Origin: Hetaerina americana | Lineage: Eukaryota; Arthropoda; Insecta; Odonata; Calopterygidae | Reading direction: 5' to 3' | Assembly: GCA_022747635.1 (NCBI GenBank) | Contig: JAKTNV010000004.1 | Coordinates: 23,715,679 to 23,779,678, forward strand | Length of the DNA stretch: 64,000 nucleotides | Shown: piece after piece, positions 24,292 to 32,012 of the stretch | Layout of the letters: each line of letters opens with the position of its first letter | How positions within the stretch are numbered: the first letter of the stretch is position 1 | The notes under the pieces: generated by a model | Database searches by the model: none | What the model was told of the DNA's origin: nothing | What the model saw: only the letters and a program-made list of their open reading frames with translations | Program-made: the position numbers and the translations under genes

Positions 24292-27200
24292 TTAAGTTAA
24301 GTACCTGAGGAAAATGAACTTGTGAAGTGCTCTTCTAAATGTTGTTGTTGATGAAGAGTTTTTTATGTCATCTGGGAGAGAGTTCCACAGACGGCATGCT
24401 GTAACATGAAAAGATTTGTGATAGATTTCCGTGCGATGGTGTGGGACAAGAAGTTTGTTATTACCCCTGGTATTTCTGTTGTGGATTGAGTTGATGAAGA
24501 GGAAGTTTTTGTATAGATAATTAGGGGTGTGCTTTGAAAGTATTCCGTAGAGAAGTGAAAGAATATGTAAATGCCTGCGGCCTTCTAGCTTTAACCAGGA
24601 TATTCTATTAAATGAGTCGGAAATATGATCGTACTTCCTAAGATCACATATGAACCGCACACAGGAATTATGGGTCTTCTGGAGTTTGGTTTTTAGTTCG
24701 CCTGAAAGGTCTTGGTATACTACATCACAGTAATCAAAGTGGGGTATGAGAAGAGTGGACACAAGAAGCATCTTTAAGGAGGGGGGAGCAATGTGCTTTA
24801 ACCTTTTCAGTGAATGCAGGGATGAGTTAATTTTTCTGCAGATAGCAATTGCATGATCAGTCCAAGATAATGTTTCATTTATGGTTAAGCCTAAATTATT
24901 TACTGTCCTTAGGTATGGTATGATAGATCCTTGCAATTTTAGTGGTGGTAGTTTATCAATTCTTATTTTAGAATGTATTTTATGGTATCCAATTATGATG
25001 GACTGACTTTTGATTGGGTTTATTTTCAATAAATTTTTTATTCCCCATAGTGACAAAGCAGCCAGATCTGCATTAATTTCGTTTATAATTGTAGGTAGGT
25101 CTTGAAGGCGGGAATGGTGATATATTTGTAAATCATCGGCATAAAGGTGATGATTGCAATTTAAAATGCATTTACTAATATCGTTTATATACAGGGCAAA
25201 AAGCAAAGGTCCAAGAATGGATCCTTGTGGAACACCCCTGTGTATTTGAAGCCAGTTAGAGGATGAATTAGGTGTAGTGACACTTTGGAATCGGTTACTT
25301 AGGTATGAGCGAATCCACAGTAAAGACGAGGAAAAAAAATTCAGGTTTTGAAGTTTTGCTAAGAGAATATCTTTGTCAATAGAGTCGAAGGCTTTGGTAA
25401 AGTCTAGGAGAGTCATTATTGTCACCTCTTTGCGATCCATGGATAGTCGGATGTCATCTGTTATTTTAAGGAGAGCGGTAGCTGTGCTGTGAGAGGACCG
25501 AAAGCCAGATTGTAGAGGATCAAGTAAGTTATTTTCATTCAGAAACTTTGAAATTTGTTCGTGAATGAGTCTCTCGAATGCTTTTGATAAAGGAGGCAAG
25601 ATGCTGATTGGTCTGTATTCAGCAATGTTAGTGGGTGTGGATTTTTTGGGGATGGGACGGACGAGGGCACGTTTCCAGAGGGAGGGATATGTTTCAGTTA
25701 AAATAGACCAATTAAAGATATGAGTTAAAACAGGAAGTACAATGGGAAGTAACTTTTGTATGAGAATAGCTGAAATTCCGTCAGCTCCATCTGAGGAGGA
25801 CTTGATTTTTTTGAGGGCCTGGAGGACTTCCATTTGTGTGACGGGAGAAATTTTGAATGAGCTTCCAGCAGAAACTGGAGTTGGTTCAGAATTTTGCAAA
25901 CTGTATATGTATTCATTTTTTGCATTAAAGTCGATTTCCGTCGGTGGGGTTGTGAATAAACGGTTTAGGTCGTCTGGAGAAATGTCAGCGGGTAGGGAGT
26001 GTTGATTTTTAGTTTTTCCAACACCAAGGTACTTCAAGCTTTTCCAAATATGTGACGGGGGCTCTTTAGATATTTGGAAGGCATATCTGATTTTGGAATT
26101 TCTAATGACTTGTTTAGTTTTGTTACGCAGTTTTTTGTAGATATTGAATACATTTTCGTTTTTATGTTTTTTAAACAGGCTATAGACTGCGTCACGCCTA
26201 CGCATCAAGTATTTTATTTCATCTGTTATCCAAAGGGAGCGTGGTTTGGACAGTCGGATTTCTCTAAACGGTGCATGTTTGTCTCCTAGATCATTTAAGA
26301 ACGTATTAAATAGTTCTACTTTTTTATCTATGTCGTTGATGAATTCTATAGACTGCCATGGAATGGTAGCCGCATCGGATACCAGGTACTTGTCATCTAT
26401 GGACTTGAAATCGCGAGTAAGAATGAATTTCTGCTTAAATTTAGGACATCTAACTGAGTATGTTAAAAATAACACATCATGCATGGATATTCCTGGGGCA
26501 GAAAGTTGCCCATATGTTGTGATTTTGTCAGGGTTGGCTGTAATTATTGCATCAAGCCAAGTGGCTGATGAAGATGTATGATGGGTAGGTTCTAGGGGAA
26601 GTATACTAAGACCGAGGGATGACATAGAGTTAGTAATTGTTTTAGAGTCATGAGTTGAGGAAAGAAAGTTGGCATTGAAGTCACCAGTAATAATAACATG
26701 GTCATAGTTCGGAATGAGGGAAGATAATGCTTCTTCCAAGTCGGAAAAATAACATATCTTGGGTGGGCGGTAAACTATGCCTAAAAGAATTTTTTGTAGG
26801 TTAAAGGTTATCTCTAAGAATGCAAACTCGGGTCTTTTGCAGTAAACGGAAGAACTTTTTGATATAATTTTGAATGAGAGATCTTTTCTCACGTAGACAC
26901 CTACGCCTCCACCACCCTTGCCGATACGATCATGTCGATAGAAGTTGTAGCCAGGAATGTCGATGGATGAGGTAGGCATATGAGGCTTAAGCCAAGTCTC
27001 AGCGATGGAAATTGCATGAACGTCGTTGTCAGGTAGAAGTTGACACAATTCGTCAAGGTGCGCAGAGAGACTTTGGGCGTTGAGGTAAATTATTTGAAAA
27101 GAACGAGGGTGAGATCTAAAAATGCTGCATAAGGTTAATTGATTGTTAAAGAATTTACTTGGAGCCACGTATCGTTCACGTAGATCAATGGTTGCAGAGG

Positions 27201-27450
27201 AAAGTCTTCGAGACGTATTTTTACCTTCAAGTTGGAAAGAGACGAATTCCGGTGCCAGAGGATTTAGGGATCTGTGGTGGCTTTTAGGGAAGAATTCTGG
27301 TGCAAAAGGGTCTAAGGGCGAAAAGGTTTGGGAAAATCCGAACCGGTATTTTGTGGGTAGCTGGGTAAAATGTAATGACACAAGGTCATTATCGGGGAAT
27401 TCAGTCGTGTATGAGGGACAAGGATTAGCGATGTTACCTGTGGGGGTCAA
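24292..27450 (-). CDS. LINE-2 ORF2: endonuclease-reverse transcriptase
   Basis: An uninterrupted frame of about 1,052 codons, ending at 24292. N-terminal endonuclease, about residues 115-340: IIYLNAQSLSAHLDEL, SIAETWL (catalytic Glu), GGGGVGVYVRKDL, GIVYRPP, ITGDFNANF (catalytic Asp) and SMHDVLF (the usual SDH is HD here). Reverse transcriptase, about 560-830: VRPIPKKSTPTNIAEYRPIS, LLDFTKAFDSIDKDILL (first catalytic Asp), GVPQGSILGPLLFALYINDIS and HLYADDLQIYHHS (YADD). The C-terminal segment, about 900-1052, has LIPHFDYCDVVY and LWNSLPDDIKNSSSTTTFRRAL, typical of CR1/I/Jockey-group LINEs. Codon 27448-27450 is TTG, not ATG. The frame is open upstream to 27529 and has no ATG until inside the endonuclease, so the true start is probably lost. 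In the cell this protein would nick DNA and copy its own RNA at the nick (known for the class). Confidence 0.9.
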   Translation of the reverse strand: MTPTGNIANPCPSYTTEFPDNDLVSLHFTQLPTKYRFGFSQTFSPLDPFAPEFFPKSHHRSLNPLAPEFVSFQLEGKNTSRRLSSATIDLRERYVAPSKFFNNQLTLCSIFRSHPRSFQIIYLNAQSLSAHLDELCQLLPDNDVHAISIAETWLKPHMPTSSIDIPGYNFYRHDRIGKGGGGVGVYVRKDLSFKIISKSSSVYCKRPEFAFLEITFNLQKILLGIVYRPPKICYFSDLEEALSSLIPNYDHVIITGDFNANFLSSTHDSKTITNSMSSLGLSILPLEPTHHTSSSATWLDAIITANPDKITTYGQLSAPGISMHDVLFLTYSVRCPKFKQKFILTRDFKSIDDKYLVSDAATIPWQSIEFINDIDKKVELFNTFLNDLGDKHAPFREIRLSKPRSLWITDEIKYLMRRRDAVYSLFKKHKNENVFNIYKKLRNKTKQVIRNSKIRYAFQISKEPPSHIWKSLKYLGVGKTKNQHSLPADISPDDLNRLFTTPPTEIDFNAKNEYIYSLQNSEPTPVSAGSSFKISPVTQMEVLQALKKIKSSSDGADGISAILIQKLLPIVLPVLTHIFNWSILTETYPSLWKRALVRPIPKKSTPTNIAEYRPISILPPLSKAFERLIHEQISKFLNENNLLDPLQSGFRSSHSTATALLKITDDIRLSMDRKEVTIMTLLDFTKAFDSIDKDILLAKLQNLNFFSSSLLWIRSYLSNRFQSVTTPNSSSNWLQIHRGVPQGSILGPLLFALYINDISKCILNCNHHLYADDLQIYHHSRLQDLPTIINEINADLAALSLWGIKNLLKINPIKSQSIIIGYHKIHSKIRIDKLPPLKLQGSIIPYLRTVNNLGLTINETLSWTDHAIAICRKINSSLHSLKRLKHIAPPSLKMLLVSTLLIPHFDYCDVVYQDLSGELKTKLQKTHNSCVRFICDLRKYDHISDSFNRISWLKLEGRRHLHILSLLYGILSKHTPNYLYKNFLFINSIHNRNTRGNNKLLVPHHRTEIYHKSFHVTACRLWNSLPDDIKNSSSTTTFRRALHKFIFLRYLT

Positions 27451-27529
27451 GGTATTTTGAGTGGAAAGGAGTGGGAGAGCATCCTGCGGTGATGGTGTTA
27501 CTGGCGGGGTATGGCCGAGAAAGGCCGAG

Positions 27530-28050
27530 TCTTAGGGGATTTAGGCTGAGAGCCACTTGAAATACGAAGAGAACAAGTGAGACTTAGACTTTTAGAAAGG
27601 TTCAGAACAAATGAGTTTAACGATGACACTAAAGGAATTATATCGGCCTCGCACTACTTAGGTAGATCAGACCACAAAGATAAAATAAGGGAAATAGATT
27701 CCAGTACATATAGATAAAAATACTCATTCTTTACCCAAACAATCAGGAATCATTATAGTAAGAAACCGAAGTCACTTTAGAAATATTAACAATATTTAAT
27801 TTAAAATTCGGAACAAAATTAAACACTACAAAGACATCAGGTATATTTGTATGAGCATTGTGTATGTAAGGACATAGGTAGTTTGTGTGTTTGCATGTGT
27901 GTAATGGTTTTTTCATGAATGAATATAATGTTTTTTTTTGGATTTTATAACTTTGTGGCTTTTGCATGCGGTTTTTTTCTTTCTAAATTGCGGGGGGTGT
28001 CCAAGCACACACGGCCTTGCGGCTGCTTGCGGGGTATTCAGTAGATATAG
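27530..28050 (+). pseudogene. CR1-like LINE ORF2 (copy 1), 3' portion and UTR
   Basis: The interrupted copy 1 resumes with TCTTAGGGGATTTAGGCTG and continues colinear with copy 2 (34268 onward): EVRREQ-like residues, RLLERFRT, ISASHYLGRSDHKDKIREIDS, to a stop near 27780. The 3' UTR shares ACATAGG..GTTTG, TTGCATGCGGTTTTTTTCTTT and CCTTGCGGCTGCTTGCGGGG with copy 2. Similarity ends near 28050, just after AGTAGATATAGATG, which marks the family's 3' end. The UTR is GC-rich just before the end, a signature also found reversed at 50.6 and 56.8 kb. Confidence 0.8.
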
Positions 28051-28059
28051 ATGTAACCT

Positions 28060-28720
28060 CTCATATTTTTCCCTTTTTTAAACCAAATTGGTTTTATTTG
28101 AGGCTCTCTTCTATTTATTTGTCTGCCTTTTCTCTTTATTTCTTCAGTTAAGAGGATTATTTTCGATGCGTTAGACATAAAGGTCAATTTCGGTGTTCTT
28201 CATACTTTTATCTACTTAATCTCTTTGGTGTTACAATCATACTCTTCTTGAAGTCTTCTGGTATTTTTTCATTGTCATATCCATCTTTGATTATTCCAAA
28301 GGGGATATTATTGCCGCGTTCAGATGAATTACTCAGGTTTCCGCGTTGATGCCATCGCGGAGGAAACCTGGACACCTGCGTAATTCTACAAGTATCTTAT
28401 TTTTATCCATGATTGATCCCTTGTATTTCTTAGTCATGTTTCTTTCATCCAATCACGATTAACTCTTTGCTTAAATTACTTTCAATTAATTTGTGCCCTT
28501 AGTAGAGCACTTCAATGTATTCATCCCATCCTGTCTCATCGTCTTTATATTCAATTAGTAACTTTCCAATGACATCTTGGGCATTTCGGAAAATTGTCTT
28601 TCTCTGAATGGACTCATCTTGGTTAATGAGTCATGAAAAAGTCATGTCAGAATTGCTTCCTCAGTTTCAATTCCAGGATTATTATATTTTTTCTTGACTT
28701 TATCATCATTATCAATATTT
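28060..28720 (-). pseudogene. RTE-like LINE ORF2 fragment, linker and RT start
   Basis: The minus strand reads RNAQDVIGKLLIEYKDDETGWDEYIEVLY (the linker before RT) and then, lower down, IIKDGYDNEKIPEDFKKSMIVTPKRL with KYEEHRN. These match 'G.IPEDFxKSxIVTLPKKxxxxKCEEHRTISLMSHASK' in RTE-type reverse transcriptases. Several stops follow and the catalytic blocks are gone. Its 3' side abuts the end of CR1-like copy 1. Confidence 0.65.
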
Positions 28721-28724
28721 TAAT

Positions 28725-28985
28725 CCTAGGGTTCGTTTAATGCAGCCCTCCATTATACTATATTTAACGTTAATTCCCTCAATCCTTGATACCTTCTCTG
28801 TTCTATGCCTTTCTTAATTTGTCCTATGTATGTACATGATTCTTGGTCTTCCTCCTGGAATCATCATTTCTATTTTTCCTTCTATTATATTCCTAATCAA
28901 TCCATTCTACCTCAATTTGTGTCCAATCCATCTAATTCTTCTTTGGCGAAGAGTTCTCCATGTGGTCCTTTACTCTTCTGCTCTT
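28725..28985 (-). pseudogene. RTE-like LINE ORF2 C-terminal tail
   Basis: The minus strand reads RRIRWIGHKLR, NIIEGKIEM, GGRPRIMYI and RHRTEKVSRIEGI in shifting frames. This is the 'RRxxWIGHxLRxxxLLxxIIEGKIEGxRxRGRPRxxYI' end of RTE/Jockey-type ORF2. Near-identical DNA recurs at 43985-44225. The right edge is cut by the (TA)n and palindrome unit at 28985. Confidence 0.65.
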
Positions 28986-29025
<40 letters not shown>

Positions 29026-29027
29026 TT
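28985..29027. repeat. (TA)n array, left of palindrome
   Basis: An almost pure TA array directly abutting the inverted repeat at 29028. Confidence 0.85.
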
Positions 29028-29249
29028 AAATATATAAAAACACAGATGTAGATTTTTAGAATATAGAGACACAAAGAAAGGACACTCACCATTTGTTATT
29101 TTACGTTTCGACAGCACGGCTGTCGTCTTCAGAATCTTCAGTTTCTGAAGACGACAGCCGTGCTGTCGAAACGTAAAATAACAAATTGTGAGTGTCCTTT
29201 CTTTGGGTCTCTATATTCTAAAAATCTACATCTGTGTTTTTATATATTT
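29028..29249. repeat. 222-bp palindrome with PLE/hammerhead-like cores
   Basis: Two arms of about 105 bp are nearly perfect reverse complements centred between 29138 and 29139; only a short centre (29133-29144) is unpaired. Each arm carries, reading outward, CTGAAGA, then stem CGACAGC/GCTGTCG with a 3-nt loop (right arm 29145-29168), then AAACGT and a shared tail GTGTCC..TTTCTTTG. The order is that of a hammerhead ribozyme core (CUGANGA, stem II, GAAAC), a motif known in Penelope-like elements. The fit is not exact, with one extra base. Both outer ends lie at or near (TA)n arrays (28985-29027, 29287-29332), and the unit sits inside decayed RTE sequence. Confidence 0.7.
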
Positions 29250-29280
29250 GTGTGTCGCCGAAGAGCGTTCCATTTCGAAG

Positions 29281-29286
<6 letters not shown>

Positions 29287-29332
<46 letters not shown>
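29287..29332. repeat. (TA)n array, right of palindrome
   Basis: About 23 TA units, 37 bp beyond the right arm of the palindrome. Confidence 0.85.
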
Positions 29333-29333
<1 letters not shown>

Positions 29334-29459
29334 TTCCCCGATCCTTGCCTCTTTGAGTTCTATTATTTAAGCAGTTATCCATGGCCGCTAAGACTTAGCT
29401 GCCTCGCTCACAAACTAATCTGCTGCATGGTAGTAAATATATTCTTCATTATATAACAT

Positions 29460-29730
29460 CGTCCTAGTATAGTTGTCTCATTTATTCCTTCTATTCAAAA
29501 GTCGCGGTTAAATGCTCTCGCTTTCTTTTTCACCCAAATCCTTGCACTCCATTCTTGTTTCGTGTGATATTTTTTTCATCTTTTCGTATCGCAGGTCTTT
29601 GTACATTCCCACCAGTTTGTGATCTGCGTCTGGGTTTTATTGCTTAACATCATTATTCTTTCTACTTCTGACATGGGCGTAGTCAATTTGGTATGTTACC
29701 GGTCCTCCAGCTTCTTATGTGCATATCTTT
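29460..29730 (-). pseudogene. RTE-like LINE endonuclease C-terminal fragment
   Basis: The minus strand reads VTYQIDYAHVRSRKNNDV, NPDADHKLVGMYKDLRYEKMKK. This matches the end of RTE-type endonucleases ('NQIDYILVxxRxRNSVxxxxxxPGADxxSDHxLVxxxxxLxLKK'), with DH retained from the catalytic SDH. It is upstream, in minus-strand sense, of the RTE pieces at 28.1-29.0 kb. It may be the same insertion, split by the TA/palindrome unit and deletions. Confidence 0.65.
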
Positions 29731-30252
29731 TTCTCCAATCTTGCACGAAGAGGATGTTAATAGTAGCCATGTATTCCTCTTGTCAGAACTCCGAATAGTC
29801 TTTCTCGGGTGGCGTTTAGATTCCCCAGTCCGAACCACCCCACGCCGCTTCACTCTGGGCCCTCTCCAACCTCAGTCACTACGGCCTCATATCACTGTTC
29901 CTCCCTCCATACTTCTACTGCTCCTAGAACATCTTCCATTCACTTGCAAGTAAATAAGAGAAAATTAGTAGGTAGTAAAACATAAAAGCTATCTGGTGGT
30001 GAGAGGAAATTAACACTCAATTGACATGAATGGTTAGCTGAATAAACTAATTTGAGCCTTAATGATTTATGCATGGACACATTTGATTATCTGTACATAT
30101 AAATAAATATATAAATATATATACACCGGTACATATATAAAACTTATTTGAAAGTCTCAAATCTCTTGTTTACTTATGTGAATAACAATGTATATGAAGT
30201 TAGCGCTAGCGGACAAAGACAAAAACACACGAAAAAGAAAAGAAACTCATTA

Positions 30253-30317
30253 GTTTTCGATGGTCCGTAGCCATCTTTCTCAAGGAAGAGAAGGAAATCT
30301 TTCTTCTCTTCCTTGAG
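30253..30317 (-). repeat. Variant PLE-like hairpin
   Basis: On the minus strand CTTGAGAAA, stem GATGG/CCATC with a 7-nt loop and GAAAAC (30253-30284) repeat the layout of the 29-kb palindrome arms. CTCAAGGAAGAGAA at 30279-30292 is the exact reverse complement of 30304-30317, making an inverted repeat with an 11-nt loop, so here too the motif sits at a palindrome centre. The following CTTTTTCGTGTG may match the tail after the core in the other copies. Confidence 0.45.
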
Positions 30318-30331
30318 ATAGAAAGAATAGA

Positions 30332-30615
30332 TATATATATAAAAACCATAAACACAGTAGTCAAGCCGAGGGTCAGTTTGGTAGCTGATGGTAGAGTTCA
30401 CTAAGCCCTACACGGCGTGTGAAATTTACACATCAGGGTTGGGGGGCCAGTTCCTTTCCCTCTGCCGGTTATGGTTTCTCAGGAAGATCTGATATTTGAA
30501 AAATCACATAGCTTGGGTGGAGTTGCAGGTGCCCAGAGACACTTGCCCAGGAATCGAACCTGAGCTCTCCGGTCAGTAGCCCAACGCTCTCCCCCCTGGA
30601 CAACCGCGACACAGG
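30332..30615 (-). mobile_element. tRNA-derived SINE (family S1), full-length-like copy
   Basis: Reading on the minus strand from about 30612: GTGTCGCGGTTGTCCAGGGG (A-box region), then GGTTCGATTCC, a perfect Pol III B box with a 5-bp T stem TCAGG/CCTGG. A body of about 200 bp follows, containing TCTCTGGGCACCTGCA, CCCTGATGTGTAAATTTCAC and TGACTACTGTGTTTATGG, ending in a short TA tract. Parts recur at 53500-53650 and 58085-58200. SINEs encode no protein and depend on a LINE for mobility (known). Which LINE serves this one is not evident. Confidence 0.7.
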
Positions 30616-30619
30616 TGCA

Positions 30620-31470
30620 CCTACACAAGTATTTTTGCTATTTAATTTGGTAACTTTGACGAATTTGATCTTTTGTATTTTCTGTTCTCCTTTTTTATGC
30701 AGTTCTTACAAAAAGTAGTAAATATTAGTTTAGTTATTCTAAAAATATAAGCGTTATAAATATGAAGCGTTCACTTCAGGTAAATTTCAGCTGAAAACTG
30801 ATATGGTGAAGACAATAATTATCAATGAATTTAGTCGGCTCCTTTCAATGCACTAAAATAACCAAAATGAGGTCCCTGAAAATAAGTATTCTGTTTGGTC
30901 GGACAAATCAGGTCAAACAAATTTTCGAAACTTTATCTTCATACATCCTCTGAGACTCGTGAGGGTAAAGACCCAAGCATGAAGAGTTTAATAGGTCTAT
31001 ACCCGGGATAGTCAAGTGTCTAGATGTGGGGTGGATATATTAACAGAGGAGCAACCATAAGGCCCTAAAATGCCATTCCTCTTGCCCTTGCGTCCCCTCT
31101 GTCCCTCTAATGTTCTAAAGAGGCATAAATTTATTGTTGTTTTTTTTTCGCAATCCACTTCGGTCCTCTGTACATAATCACCCTCGACTTCACCCTTATT
31201 TTCCTTTTGGGTTCTTGGAAACTTTTGTGTCCCACATCGGTGGCATATTTCAAGGTATTCCCCACTGCGTGACTTACGGAAAGTCGTTAAAAAGCAGTGA
31301 AATAAGGCGAGGTCTCTGAAAATTGATTGAAGTTCTAGATGCATGATCCAGCAAAACGATCCTGTGGTAAAAGGGCTTCTCGAATATGTTTCAAGAACAG
31401 AGTTCTTTCAGCTTTATAAGACTTCATGCTCTTTCACTTTGGGGGCGTATGAAGTTGTACATCCCTTTTA
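30620..31470. other. No recognised feature
   Basis: AT-rich DNA. A 110-codon minus-strand frame at 31012-31344 and its plus-strand shadow have no motif I recognise. Confidence 0.4.
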
Positions 31471-32012
31471 TTATATGGGTCTTTGACCCAGAAGTTTTCG
31501 AATGAATTTTTATAAACTTGGAATGAAAATTGTTCGAGAAACATTGGGAAAATGCTCACAGATGTCATCAATTGTGACGCGCCGATCGTTCCTCACGAAT
31601 TCGTCAACTGAGCTCACCAGTTGGTCTGTAATGACAGACGGTCTCTCCGAACGCTCATCGTCGTGTGTGTTCCCCCTCCCCATGTTGAAGTTGCGACACC
31701 ACCGCCGAACAGACGACTCGTCCATTACATTGTCTCCATACACCTCCTTTAATTGGCGATGAATATCACATGGGCGAACGTTTCTTGCATTGAGGAATTT
31801 AATCACTGCCCTCACTTCACAACTGGCGGCGTTCTCAATTTTTTTAAACATTGTAAACAATCACAGAAACAACACAGGCAATGCTAGCGTCACGCAACTT
31901 GGCTCAGAGAAGGCAGACAAGCCACTGAAGCTATCTGACCTCGTCCAGCGGCTACTCGCGTCGTCAGCACTTCATGCGGCACGAACGGGTACTACTTTCC
32001 GGATGACTCTCG
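31470..32012 (-). pseudogene. Mariner with N-terminal domain only, internally deleted
   Basis: Translation is best started at ATG 31851 (MFKKIENAASCEVRAVIKFLNARNVRP). It gives the two helix-turn-helix units of a mariner transposase: DIHRQLKEVYGDNVMDESSVRRWCRNF, then the GRGNTHDDERSERPSVI linker, then VDEFVRNDRRVTIDDICEHFPNVSRT. After about 104 residues it leaves the family consensus. The three catalytic Asp are all missing. The following KFIRKLLGQRPI-like reading and CCCATATAATA may be the element's own 3' end, which would make this an internally deleted element. The 5' UTR side runs to about 32012, where CR1-like copy 2 begins abruptly. Confidence 0.75.

Larger units (their letters stand above)
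23432..27529 (-). mobile_element. LINE-2: 4.1-kb non-LTR retrotransposon nested in CR1-like copy 1
   Basis: The element lies between TCTTAG duplications. Its 3' end (left, since it reads on the minus strand) has AATAAAGACCAC followed by a TATC/GATA microsatellite tail at 23431-23459. The 3' UTR of about 830 bp contains long CA/TACA-rich simple sequence (23635-23850). One long ORF fills 24292 to beyond 27450. No ORF1 is present. The frame is open up to the 5' junction without an ATG, so this copy is probably 5'-truncated inside or just before ORF2. The uninterrupted frame suggests recent insertion. Confidence 0.85.
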
